64,000 bases of DNA from Hemibagrus wyckioides. Lineage: Eukaryota; Chordata; Actinopteri; Siluriformes; Bagridae. Location: the NCBI RefSeq assembly GCF_019097595.1, contig NC_080720.1:27584352-27648351 (forward strand). Direction: 5' to 3'. Position numbers and translations under genes: made by a program. The notes below the pieces were generated by a model. The model was not told the origin of the DNA, searched no databases, and worked only from the letters and a program-made list of their open reading frames with translations. Of this stretch, positions 21,714-33,720 are shown piece by piece. Position 1 is the first letter of the stretch. Every line of letters starts with the position of its first letter.

Positions 21714-21752
<39 letters not shown>

Positions 21753-23338
21753 TTCATAATTGCATTTAAAAAAGATAGTAATTAAGACTACGCTTATTAA
21801 ATAACAGAAATTCTACACCTACAACAAATTATACATTTTCCATGACCGCAAGCTCTGACTGACCATTCTTACATTATTTTTTTTTTTATTTCTATACATA
21901 TATATTTTTAATAAATCCGTACATTATTTTGTGCACACTTTCAGACGCAGCAGTTGCATCAGCAGAACTGTTCACACCCTCGCCTGCGTATCTTATGTAC
22001 ATCTGGGGCCTAGTTTATTTAACAGGGAGGTAGATGGATGGAAAATGAGTCATTTTCCTGTGGTTAAATTTCTGGCATTAGTGCAGCAATATGAGGAGAG
22101 TGGAAAAAAAAATAGCATGAATTTCAGTGTGGCTTGAGTGAACGTGACTCCCAGTTTCTTTTCAAATACTAATGAAGTTTTCACAGTGAGAGGCGAAACT
22201 TTTAATATTCATTCATACAATGAAGTAAATAAAAAAGGAGATTCTGTATACAGTATAGACTTCTGAAATGTGGGGAAAATTACTATAGAAACCAAACAAA
22301 AAATGACTTAAAAAATAAAATAAAATAAAATAAAATAAATATGTGGGCCATAAAAATAAGCGATTAAATATATTTAAAGAAGGTCATTTCATCATCTGAA
22401 ATTTATACTGTTATAAGTTGCAACCAGTGCAAATCATTGATTTTTACTTTACCTTATTTCTAGATTTTATTAATGTATTATACAGTACTTTACAAGTGAA
22501 ATCCATAAGAATGGAGCAACTCTAACCACACTCCCTATTTGTTAACCATAACAACAGCAACATAAAAAGTACATGGGGAAACAAAACCGAGTGCAAATCA
22601 TTACTCCGCTTGTACTGAGTAGATTCTATAGGTTCATTTCCACAGTGTGTGTCTGCACCATAATAAAATGCCGCTATCATATAACTCTGCCACTATATAT
22701 TAGAACTCTCTCTCCACTGCAAAATCCATTTTTGGCCCGAAGGTTTTCCATGCAGCCACATCTGGGAAAATACATCAGCACATGAAAGCCCTGCTCCATT
22801 GTTCTATCTAAAGTGAATACAGTCATGTGACCACGGCTAGTTTGCAATGTAAACCTGGGCCGTGGTGTGAGCCAAGAGGCTAAAGTTTCACTTTGTTTGG
22901 CCACGTAGTTGAAAGAACCTTTTATTTACATAGCACACACACACACACACAAGCGTATACAGTGTGGGAAACTGGATGGTGAGGAGTTGTTTTCCAGCAC
23001 AGGGCAAGAAGACACACGCCATTACACTGACGCCAAGAGCTTCAGACGCTTTTAGCACAGGAAGCCACGGATGACAAATAAAACTCTTTCAGACTAATGC
23101 AGGCTGTGAGTGTCAGAAAAAAAAAGACAATAGCAGCTGTCCTACAAGACTAATATTTTCCTCTGAAATGAATGAAAAGGATGGAGAGCTATACTTTAAC
23201 CCCCCATATTGTCTTATATACTCAAGATTTATACTGGATAAATATTAGATAAGTATAGATGAGGTGGAGGAATGTTATGATGTGAAGAAGTGAAGTGCCA
23301 ATAATTACACTGTGTATGAACTACGGTGAAATTTTTAC

Positions 23339-23403
<65 letters not shown>

Positions 23404-23728
23404 TGGTACTATAGTTTCCAGATATTACCATAATGGTTTTACTATGTTTTTACTACCCATGAGTTCACACTGGTCATCTCTACATTGTTTAATCTAACTC
23501 AGGGTGCAAATGACCGCATTTTACAAAGTAATGATGAAATGACGAGTACGCTAGCACTCAAAAATACAAAGAGTATAACCCTAAACCTTACTCCAGTCTA
23601 TTTCTCTTTAATAAACTAAGAGATGAGACGACAGACATATGAACCTGGAATTTTCCTCACTGGTGTTTTAAATGTTCTCACATTAGAAGAGACTGTTCTC
23701 ACATAGAAAAGAGCTGTGGCACTGTATG
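20306..23728. other. Intron-like sequence with many microsatellites
   Basis: No gene or transposon recognised in 3.4 kb. Simple repeats: (CA)n at 20403-20428, (TG)n then G-run at 20873-20906, (CA)n at 20921-20938 and 21108-21126, (TG)n at 21180-21197, (AT)n at 21461-21481, (TTTA)n at 21714-21752, (AAAAT)n at 22313-22337, (CA)n at 22935-22951, (AT)n at 23345-23401. Frames of 60-120 codons here show no domain. Confidence 0.5.
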
Positions 23729-24268
23729 AGGAAGGTGGGACTGCATCAGGGATCGGCTCTGAGCCCCTTCCTGTTTGCTATGGTGATGGACCAGTTGTCA
23801 GAGGAGGTCAGACAGGAGTCTCCTTGGACAATGATGTTTGCAGAGGACATTGTGATCTGTAGTGAGAGCAGGGAGCAGGTGGAGGAAAACCTGGAGAGGT
23901 GGAAGTTTGTGCTGGAGAGAAGAGGAAGGAAAGTCTTCCGTAGTAAGACTGAGTACATGTGTGTGAATGACAGGGAGGGAAGTGGAACAGTAAGATTACA
24001 GGGTGAAGAGGTGAAGAAGGTACAGGAGTTTAAGTACTTGGGGTCAGCAGTCCAGAGTAATGGAGAGTGTGAGAAAGAGGTAAAGAAGCAAGTGCAGACA
24101 GGTTGGAATGGGTGGAGAAAGGTGTCGGGAGTTCTGTGTGATAGAAAAATATCAGCGAGAATCAAGGGGAAGGTGTACAAGACAGTGGTGAGACCGGCCA
24201 TGCTGTATGGTTTAGAGACAGTATCACTGAGACAGAGACAGGAGTCAGAGCTGAAGATGTTTGCAGCA
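23729..24268 (+). pseudogene. LINE reverse transcriptase fragment, active site altered
   Basis: About 180 codons open on the plus strand from KVGLHQGSALSPFLFAMVMD to ETVSLRQRQESELKMFA. These cover RT motifs B (HQGSALSPFLF), the catalytic box (MMFAEDIVIC) and the thumb side (EFKYLGSAVQSNGE). The canonical A-D-D catalytic box reads A-E-D, so the first Asp is lost. The 5' part of ORF2 is missing and the 3' part is replaced at about 24268 by a Tc1 relic. Dead copy. Confidence 0.88.
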
Positions 24269-24952
24269 GATCCTTTAAGTCCTGTAAGTTGTGAGGTGCG
24301 GCCTCTATGGACCGGACTTTTTTGTCCAGCACATCCCAGAGATGCTTGACTGGATTGAGATCTTGGGAATTTAGAGGCCAAGTCAACACCTCAGACTCGT
24401 TGTTGTGCTCATCAAACCATTCCTGACTTACATAACTTTTTTGCTTTGTGGCACGGCGCATTATCCTGCTGAAAGAGACCACAGGCATCAGGTAATACCG
24501 TTTTCATGAAAGGGTGTACATGGTGCTTAGGTACTGTAGGTGGTACGTGTCAAAGTAACATTCACATGGATGGCAGGACCCGAGGTTTCCCAGCAGAACA
24601 TTGCCCAAAGCATGACACTGCCTCCACCGGCTTGCCTTCTTCCCATAGTGCATCCTGGTGCCATGTGTTCCCCAAGTAAGCGACACACACACCTGACCAT
24701 CCACATGATGTAAAAGAAAACGTGATTCATCAGACCAGGCCACCTTGTTCCATTGCTACGTGGCCCAGGTCTGCTGCTCACGTGCCCACTGTTGGTGTTT
24801 TCAGCGGTGCACAGGGGTCAGTATGGGCACCCTGACTGGTCTGCGGCTGTGAAGCCCCATACGCAACAAACTGTGATGCACTGTGACACCTTTCTATCAG
24901 AACCAGCATTAACTTCTTCAGCAATTTGAGCAACAGTAACTCGTCTGTTACT
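24269..24952 (-). pseudogene. Degenerate Tc1-like transposase relic
   Basis: Minus-strand pieces in several frames, from N- to C-terminus: VTVAQIAEEVNAGSDRKVS (near 24900-24945), AWSDESRFLLHHVDGQV, APGCTMGRRQAGGGSVMLWA, then EWFDEHNNESEVLTWPLN and DLNPVKHLWDVLD. Two of the DDE acids are recognisable, but the final Glu is Lys (NPVKH), and frameshifts separate the blocks. The C-terminal end is fused to the LINE fragment with the shared bases GCAGATCC at the joint. Same family as the relics at 57575 and 60965. Confidence 0.85.
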
Positions 24953-24965
24953 CTATGTATGCATG

Positions 24966-25010
24966 TTCCTTGCCAGAAGCCTTAGAAGGTGCAGAGCGTT
25001 TGGGTGGCAT
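24966..25010 (-). pseudogene. N-terminus of a pogo/Tigger-like transposase (fragment)
   Basis: Fifteen codons, MPPKRSAPSKASGKE, resemble the start of Tigger/pogo-class transposases. The frame then leaves homology and stops (24948). It sits directly beyond the N-terminal end of the Tc1 relic. The upstream sequence to about 25200 could be the same element's 5' part. The match is short, so confidence is moderate. Confidence 0.5.
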
Positions 25011-26632
25011 AATAGGGCTTGCAGAAAAACCATTAAAAAAACAAAAAGCGTTCACAAAATAAAAGTGACGCGAAAAACTGCGATGCTGGAGAATTCTGCT
25101 TCCCTTTTCCCAGCAGCCATTACTGTACCACAATTTTTGAATACGGCAAGCCGAGAAATCTCAACATTACAACGTTATGTGGAATATCAGTCCCAATGAC
25201 TCAGCTGTAAAACACAGCACGGCTACAGCTGTAAAAACACACCGTATATCTGAGCTTCACCTCTGATCCAAATCTGACAGTTCATCTGACACTCATCCAC
25301 CAAATAAACAGCTGAATCTTAAAACCTTTGCCTTCTACACTGGAATTTACACAAGATCGGCTGGGGGACAGAGTTTTTAGACCTTCGTCTAAAAAAACGT
25401 TCTCATACGTATGTTCAGAGTCCAGAGCTGGTCAAGTGAATTTGAAAGTTACAGCAATATTTATACCCAGAAAGTATCTCGACTTCAGAGACAAGAAACT
25501 TAAATCATGCAAATATCCAGCCTGCTGATTTTTCTAAAAAAACATTTTTCTAAAAAATGCAGACTGATGAAACAGATATTATATTATAATATAATATTAT
25601 ATAAAAAAAGGCAAATATGACGATATAATTTTTCAAATAAATGCCAAGCATTAAAAGAAACATCCAATTGGAGTCTAGTATATAATGCTGCATGAATGGT
25701 ACTAATAAATAGTAATACTTTAAATCTCTGTTATTTAACAGCAGATAAAATAGTACTTGGATTGAAATTATCTATAGGGGTGTGTGTGTGTGTGTGTGTT
25801 CTGTGATGGACTGTAATCCTTTCAGGGATTATGTCTAAACTGGATGAAACACCTAGCGTTCCTAGATCAAGCTCTGGATTCAGCATCAGTATAAAATGAA
25901 TTGTAAAGTTGAACGAAGGAATGGACAACAACCACAAGGTCCCTGCGTTTTACAATTTATGTACAAATAACAGAACTCCAAAATGACAAAATTCAAACGT
26001 GGGTTTATTCTGCAACAAGACAAGAAAAAAAATATACAAGCAAACAAAAACAAAAATAGTCTACAAGTGACCCTCTCAGTTTCCAGAGCTGACCTGAAGA
26101 AGGCCGTGGAAGACATCTGGCAGAGCTCTAACAGACGTTTAAAGAAGAAGAATGCGTGGGAAATGGGTTATGTGAGGCTGAATAAAATAAAATAAATAAA
26201 TTAATAAATAAACAATTCAACCACTGAAGTCATCCGAGTGATTTAAATAGATTACTGACAGTATATTACATGGAGAAACACATAGTGGATAAATATTTCG
26301 ATAATATTTGATCAATTTTATTACTAGGTCATAATAAAGGAGCAATTTCAAATCAGAGCTATAATACTGTATGATACAGATTTCATTTTCTTGTTCATCT
26401 TGCTCATTTTGTCCTAAGGCTATGCAAAACATCTGTGTTTTGACTGTAAGTCATCTGAGAAAATGAACTTGTTAAAATTTCAACAGATGTTCCAGCAACG
26501 CTTGGAAGAGCAGTCGGAAGAAATGTGAATAAAATCTGCTTGCTTATTTGGGAAAAGACACAAGAATGTACAAACTGAGCTATACAGATTTAAGAATCTG
26601 GATTTCCATATTTAACATCTCATATGTTAATA
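25011..26632. other. Unique intron-like sequence
   Basis: No gene recognised. Contains a short ATTATAATATAATATTATAT near-palindrome near 25580-25605, (TG)n at 25780-25799 and AAAT-rich runs near 26180-26215. Confidence 0.45.
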
Positions 26633-27445
26633 CACAATATTGCCAAAAGTTTTGGGACACCGCTCCAAATCACTGAATTCAGGGGTTGTTTTTCAGGGGT
26701 TGGGCTCGGCCTCTTAGTTCCAGAGAAAGGAACTCTTAATGTTTCAGCATAGCAAGACATTTTGGACAATTTCATGCTCCCAACTTTGTGGAAACAGTTT
26801 GGGGATGACCCCTTCCTGTTCCAACATGACTGTGCACCAGTGCACAAAGCAAGGTCCATAAAGACATGGATGAGTGAGTTTGGTGTGGAGGAACTTCACA
26901 GAGTCCTGACCTCAACCTGATAGAACACCTTTGGGATGAATTAGAGTGGAGACTGCGAGCCAGACCTTTCCGTCCAACATCAGTACCTGACCTCAAAAAT
27001 GCGCTTATAGGGGAATGGTCAAAAATTCCCATAAACACACTCCTAAACCTTGTGGAAAGAATAGTTGAAGTTGTTATTGCTGCAAAGGACAGGCCAACAC
27101 CATTTTAAATTCATGTGCATTTAAAGGCAGACGTCCCAGTTTTGGTCTGGCTCACAGTCTCCGCTCTAATTCATCCCAAAGGTGTTCTATCAGGTTGAGG
27201 TCAGTTCCTCCACACCAAACTCACTCATTATTTGCTTTGTGCACTGGTGTGCAGTCATGTTGGAACACCAAACCAAAACTGTTGGAAAAGCAAACTGTTT
27301 CTACCGAGATGGGAGCATGAAATTGTCCAAAATGTCTTTGTATGCTGAAGCATTAAGAGTTCCTTCCACTCCTTCCAAGAGTCCAAGCCCAACCCCTGAA
27401 TTCAATAATTTGGAGGGGTGTCCCAAAACTTTTGGCAATACATTG
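26633..27445. mobile_element. Fold-back Tc1-like derivative
   Basis: Both ends match the CCAAAAGTTTTGGGACAC-type terminal repeat (CACAATATTGCC left; CAATGTATTGCC as the reverse complement of the right), with TA duplications at 26631-26632 and 27446-27447. Left half, plus strand: transposase C-terminal region (second Asp in QHDCAPVHKAR, third acid in [14 protein letters not shown]). Right half (27145-27445): the same region again, inverted. The two arms, each roughly 300 bp, are complementary and enclose the final ~170 bp of coding homology as a loop. No N-terminal transposase remains. Confidence 0.9.
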
Positions 27446-29087
27446 TATGTTTCTGGGAATCTGCACCGGATTCTATACGTTTTCCTACATGCAGAATCTA
27501 ATGGCTTTCATCGATTATTCCTGACATTAGCAAATCATCCGCTCAAGCTTTGGGAGTATTAGTAATGCTACACCCGAGGATATAAACCACACATGCTAAC
27601 ATCATTACATCGACGTGTCTTAATGTGTTTTTCCAAAGATGCTTTCTTTTCCACTTTAAGATGGTCTGTGGTTTAATTGCTTCGCATCCTTTCATGTCTG
27701 GAAATGAGCAGGCCTTAATTAGACGGCTGTGCTGTACATGCATGTGTGTGTGTGTGTGTGTGTGGAGTCAGAGCCAGCTGTACTTAGTCACGGACACCCA
27801 CACACAGCTGATGCTAAAGAATAAACTCACGCTTTTCCTTCTTTTCATCACGCTACTTGCTCTTCTCCCCCCAACATCCATTTCCCCTCTTTGCCTTGAG
27901 CTCCATCGCTCTCGATTGCTATCTACTTTCACTAACAATATGAAAGCAACAGGGCGATCTGCCTGGAAGCACATTACATCTCCTTCGCTGGGAGGCAGAC
28001 GACAGATGAGAGCGTTACTGACCAGCAACATCAAAGACAAGTTGGTATGATGACCACCAGAGCCACGAAAGCTACCTTTAATAGACAGATAGATTGGTAC
28101 TTTATTGATTCTCTGTCCAGGAAAGACTTTGTTTTTCCAGTGTATACAGGAGATTGTGTGCTTCCAACTTTGTGGAAGAAGAACATACAGTATGAGTGTG
28201 ATGGTCAGGGGTGCACAAACTTTTACCTGCATAGTGTATTAAAACAAGCATATTAATATAACCTGTGGTTTGCCTCGCATCAAATCCTAGAATTCCAACA
28301 GTACGACAAATATTATATAAGACATGAAATTGTATTACGTCTGCATCATTTACTCGCACAAGAAAGCGAGTTCAATCTGAGATCAGACCTACTTAGCCTC
28401 ATCTGATCTATTCCTGTGTAATTTTATAAACACTCATTACAGCATCGGAGAGAAAATCAGCATTAAGAGACCAACTGAGACAGAAAGTCTAGTTTTGGAA
28501 AACAGAGGATCCAGAAATACAGGGAGTGCAGCCACGGGGAAAAGTTCAGTCCAGAATCAATCCTGAACAAATGTGTTTACTGTAAAGAGTGCAGGGAAGG
28601 GAACAGCTGTCCTGGGAATCCAATCCATTAACACCAGAGCGACCTAACACTGACCGGCTGAGCTCCAAACTGACCTGAGCGTACCAGCCCGAGCTGCCGT
28701 GTGTCCCTGTGGCCTCGCCGCTCATTATGGACCGTGATAGAGTCTTAAACAGAACACAACAAGTTTCAGCAAAACTAAAAGAAAACTTTCGGAGTATGAT
28801 TCATGATTGGGTGGAAAATAAAAAAAGAGCTTTTCCTTCTGCAAAAAAAATCTCATCAGAGTGCGAAAATAGAAAGGAATAGAAACACATCGTCTGCTTT
28901 GGCAGGATTCGATATGAGCGCTAAACTCATGTGAGTCAACATGAGCTTGGGAAATTATGGTCTGGAAAAACAATATTTCCAGCCATATGTCATCTTTACA
29001 GACCCCCAACCAGTGTGGGACTCAGTAACAACAACATCCATGGTTATAAGTGCTAATGTCTGTCTCTATATTAACATGATATGAATA
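27446..29087. other. Intron-like sequence
   Basis: (TG)n at 27745-27763. Around 28090-28240 a stretch rich in short T/A-flanked words gave no match. No exon with PKC homology or other domain. Confidence 0.45.
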
Positions 29088-29445
29088 TGAATTATTTTAT
29101 TGCTGCAAGTCTGATATAAAATGAGTCTGTTGGCTTTTTAGCTTTCAGACCTGAGTTTTTCCCTCTAGTGGATAACCTTACACAGAATTTTAGTGGTTGA
29201 AGATAACATTTTAGCTGCTTTTGGACATTGGGGCATCTCCGAGAGCGGAAATTGGTCGGATATCAACTTTTCTATAAATATATTGCCCCATGCAGGCTAA
29301 TAAAAAGAGAAATACTGAAGAAAAACTACAAATTCTTTCATGTGAGCTTCATGCTATGGTGCACTGTGGAGTGGACAATGAAAAAGACATTCAACGCTGA
29401 ACACGGACACAACAAAAACAGGAGCAAACTCAGAATTTTTTCTGG
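29088..29445 (+). repeat. Dispersed repeat of unknown family, copy 1
   Basis: Aligns, with indels, to 56225-56645 through ordered blocks: GTCTGATATAAAATGAGTC, GGATAACCTTA..CAGAATTTT, AAATATATTGC, GAAAAACTACAAATTCTT, GAGCTTCAT and CACAACAAAAACAGGAGCAAA. Neither copy encodes a recognisable protein and I see no terminal inverted repeats. Confidence 0.8.
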
Positions 29446-31131
29446 CGTCTGGGAAAAGTTCATATTATAATAAACTTTATAATATGAGTTCATATTATAA
29501 TAAACTTTAGAACACCAGCCAGAACCTTAACCCTTAACAGCTCAGTTGTATAAAATGAGATAGATGTCCATAAATTATTTGGATTCATGGCATCGTAACT
29601 AATTAGCCTCAAACAGGAGAATTCACATGTTGCTTGTCAGAGAAATCGTCCGATTTACTGAATAAATAAAATCGAATTTATGAGTTATTATCTCATTATT
29701 TGGATTAATTGTGTCATTATTTTAAGATTGTAAAAATGCAAGATGTTGAGAAAAAGAAACGATCTATATATTTTGACTTATTGTCTTGCCAAGGTTTTAT
29801 TTTTTCCTGTTATTATCTTGTCATTTCAAGATATTATGGCATTGATAACAATATAACATCTTCAAATAACAAAATATGAAATAAAAGAAATTAACGACAT
29901 TTTTAACTTGAAATAGCAAGAAAAGTAAACTTTTCAACGATGAGATTTCTTGAATCAACAAATGAAAAAGTCGGAATAATGAGATGAACTTTTAAGTCTG
30001 ATGGAACGATGAGGTAAAGAGTCCAAATAATGGCATCAGTTCTTGAAGTAATGAGATCATTTCAAGCAGAAATAATCACGATGTTGAAATAACAGAACAC
30101 AGGGCAGTTCAGGGATTTCCATTCACTTTGTCAGATATTTTTATCTAAAATGACTGTAGAGTCGGTGAAGTGAGTCAGAAAGCCAGTGCATCTGCTGAAC
30201 TGAGGAGTAAAATGGTTTGCTCGAGAAAGAGATAGCGACTCTCTGGCGCTGGAACCTTTCTGAGATTTCCATTCTGAGATTTCGTGAGAAAACGACCGGA
30301 CGACATCATGTTCACGAGACCACTTATTCACTGGAGATGAAAGTGAACCACTGAACCTAGATCGGTTCATTTCCATTTATCTTTGTTGACATACAACCGA
30401 GGCAGAAGTGACAAGAGGTAGATAAGAGAGGAGAGGCTCGAGAACGGAGCTCCTCTGGCTTGAAATTACGACTTTCCAGGTGCTCCAACTGAGCCTTAAC
30501 AACTGATCCGATGTTCGCTGCCTCGTTTTTAGATCAGAAGCTAAAACGGAAAGAGAAGAAAGAAAGAAGGAGCTAACAAACCAGAAGAAGGGATAATTAG
30601 CCTCTTTCTTCATGTCTCCACTGTGATTAGTCAGTCATGCGCTTACAGATGTGTGTGCTGTTCACCAGGTCGTCTTCAGGCCAGTGTCAAGACTCTGATC
30701 TTGCTAAACCACGACTCTCTGTATCGACATTGCTTCATTATTCCTAAGCAGCGCCGCCATCTGTTCGTTGTGTAAGCCTCTGGAGTTAATCCAAGGTTTC
30801 ATTAAATAAAGAAACGAGAGAACGAAGCTCAATTAAATCCCGCAGGCTCGTGGTGTCGCTTTTATGCAAAACAGCAAAGCAATTATAACAGGAACAGATA
30901 TAACCATCTTTATGAATACTGCAAGCGAATTAATTCACCCCAATAGACACAGTGCTGAGAAATAAACCAGATCAAATGAAGTGCAGGATATCAAATATTA
31001 TGAATGTGGCAAAGTCAGCACACGTCTTCTGCTAAACATGCTGCATAGTTAACGTGTACACCATCTCGATCTGTCCTCCTCAGACTCCATTACTACACCC
31101 ACCCACACATATACACATACATGTACTGTAT

Positions 31132-31166
<35 letters not shown>

Positions 31167-31213
31167 GCTTGACAGACAGGCGCCACAGGTGGCCATGGCT
31201 GTCAGACAGAGAA

Positions 31214-31244
<31 letters not shown>

Positions 31245-31364
31245 GCTCTAAAGATAGCGCCATTTCAGCTACAGGCTATGATGACACACACCATGAAAGC
31301 AAAGCAAAAAAAAAAAAGACCTGTCCTGGCTTTCATCAAATGACTAAAAAAACATGATGATGAG

Positions 31365-31400
<36 letters not shown>

Positions 31401-31499
31401 AGGTTTCGTCTCAAAATGTGAAGGACTCGAAATAATTCAGTGTACATCCAACGATCCAGTCCAATATGAATTAGAGCTGTCTCATTGTAATAAAGTATT
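29446..31499. other. Intron-like sequence ending in CA/TG cluster
   Basis: AT-rich unique DNA. A direct repeat ATAATATGAGTTCATATTAT-like (29460-29505) stands next to dispersed repeat copy 1. Microsatellites: (CA)n 31137-31164, (TG)n 31217-31243, (CA)n 31371-31399. Frames on the minus strand at 30131-30613 show no domain. Confidence 0.45.
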
Positions 31500-32050
31500 T
31501 TGGCCACGCCTCCTACAGGAGAACCGACATGCACAAATGTCACATAGGCCACGCCTCTTCCAATTAAACACAGGACATGCCTCCTACAGTGGATCTGACA
31601 TCCACAGAGGTCACAAAGGCCACGCCTTCTTCATTAGAACTGAGATGCACAGAGGTCACAAAGGCCACGCCTCCTTCAAAGGAACTGACATGCACAGAGG
31701 TCACAAAGGCCACACCTCCATTGGCACTGACATGCACAGAGGTCACTAAGGCCACGCCTCCTTCAGTGGAACTGACATGCACGGAGGTCACAAAAGCCAC
31801 ACCTCCATTGGCATTGACATGCACAGAGGTCACATAGGCCACGCCTCCTTCACTAAAACAGACAGGCACAGAGGTCACAAAGGCCACACCTCCTTTAGTG
31901 TATCTGACATGCGCATTGGTCACAATGGCCACGCCTCCTTCATTAGATCTGACAAGCACAGAGGTCACAAAGGCCACGCCTCCTTCACTGAAACTGTCAA
32001 GCACAGAGGTCACATAGGCCACTTCTCCTTTAGTGGAACTGACAATGGAA
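31500..32050. repeat. 45/42-bp minisatellite with AGGTCA motifs
   Basis: About twelve units, each roughly GACATGCACAGAGGTCACAA then AGGCCACGCCTCCTTC. AGGTCA (or GGTCA) recurs at 31608, 31653, 31698, 31740, 31785, 31827, 31872, 31917, 31962 and 32007, spacing 45 or 42 bp. Because both lengths are multiples of 3, long frames of a 14/15-residue repeat open on both strands. They have no homology and I treat them as artefacts. Half-units continue weakly to about 32220. Confidence 0.93.
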
Positions 32051-33679
32051 GGGCACTGAGGAAAACGTCGCCACTGAGACTTCTGTGTTTGTCAGGTCCA
32101 TTGAAATAGCTGCTGTCTGTGTGCATGTCAGATCTCTATAGAAGGAGGCGTGGCCTATATGAACTTTTCTCAGTGAATATGAAGTTTCACTACAGAATGT
32201 CAGAGAGGCCACGTCTACTTGTGTATACATTGTACACCTAGTATCATAACTTCCTGTTTTCTCTATTTCAGCACCTGTGACACTTATATTATTAGCATTA
32301 TGCTAATATCAAAAGGCCCAAGTGCCTGCTGTTAGCCTTTGAAGCTTCTCAGAGCTATTTTTCTATCACCTGAACAAACGCTGCTGTCTTTCAAAAAACA
32401 GATCACACACAGACACACACACGTCACACATAATAAGTCCGCTTGTCCGTAGCATAATATGGCTTCACCTGGGCCAAAGCACGGTGTTAAAAGCAAAAGG
32501 AGATCCGTGTTAACATGTGATGAGCAGGTGCACAACCCGCTACGCCGCATCCCGTTTGTTCGACCGCCAGAGACTTTCATTTACATATTCATAAACCAGG
32601 ACAGCTTCACACATCATACATTAGTCATTAGCGACTATGTTAAATATTCATGGTTTCACACTCAGTCATTGGCTTTGTCACACGCCGCTCACTTTTTGGC
32701 CTGGACGAGTTTGGACCACTCGCACACGACAGAGTGACGGTGTTACATAACAAAGCAGCAGGCGTCGGTACACATCCTTTTTCTCTGATAGCTCTTTGAA
32801 AGCCAGGACAGAAAAAAAAGACACACCCGAGGAGATTTGTAAGACTTTTGATGCTCAACAATTTCCAAATGGTACAGAAAGATCAGATTAACGTTCAGCA
32901 TATTAATGTTCGTATTTATTCCTTTAGGGATTTTAAACATGAGGGAATCGGATCCAAGTGTAGAACTGACAGTGATGGAAGTGCTGAAGAAGTTTCCAGA
33001 TATAAGTATATATATATACTGTATAAAGCAGAAACTCTGTGGGTTGGAGCGCTAGGACTCAGGAGAATTGAACACAAGTCACGATGCATTTAGTAAAACT
33101 ATGAATGTAAAAAAAGAAGATATTATTTTGCCAATAACGTGATTAATTCATGTAGTAAAGACTTCAACTCCCGCTCAGAATGACTCACTTAATACCACAT
33201 TTCTTTCCAAAGCAGGATTTCTCAATTTTAATTTTTTTTTTTGCAGCCAGGGATCCCATAAACTGTTATACACCAATTCCACAGATCCCACCAGAACCAG
33301 TACACATTGATTTTATGGATCGTCATCCAACTGTGCATACTCTTTGTTTCGATGTGAACAATAACATTTAGGTTTTAGAGCCACAGAGAATTTTTCCAGC
33401 AACAGAACACATCCGAGTTCCAGACTTTAGACTGGTTTATGAGTTATTGAGGTTTGGATTAAACTCATTCTGTTCAAGTGGCTAGGTAAATTGTTTAGTA
33501 ACTGCAAAAACTCAGCAAAAAAGATGATACATTTTCTAACAGTATGCTGTGATTCCCAGTAACGTATCAACCGCATACGCTTCACAGATCCTAGAGCTCT
33601 GGATTTCAATCTGAAACCCGCTGTTCTAAATAGGTGGGCGGGATTTAGCTAGCTGGCTGACTAAAATATTTAGATAAAC

Positions 33680-33683
<4 letters not shown>
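32051..33683. other. Intron-like sequence
   Basis: Weakly related 45-bp remnants to about 32220 (GAGGCCACGTC), then unique DNA. No gene, SINE or transposon end recognised. Confidence 0.45.
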
Positions 33684-33720
<37 letters not shown>

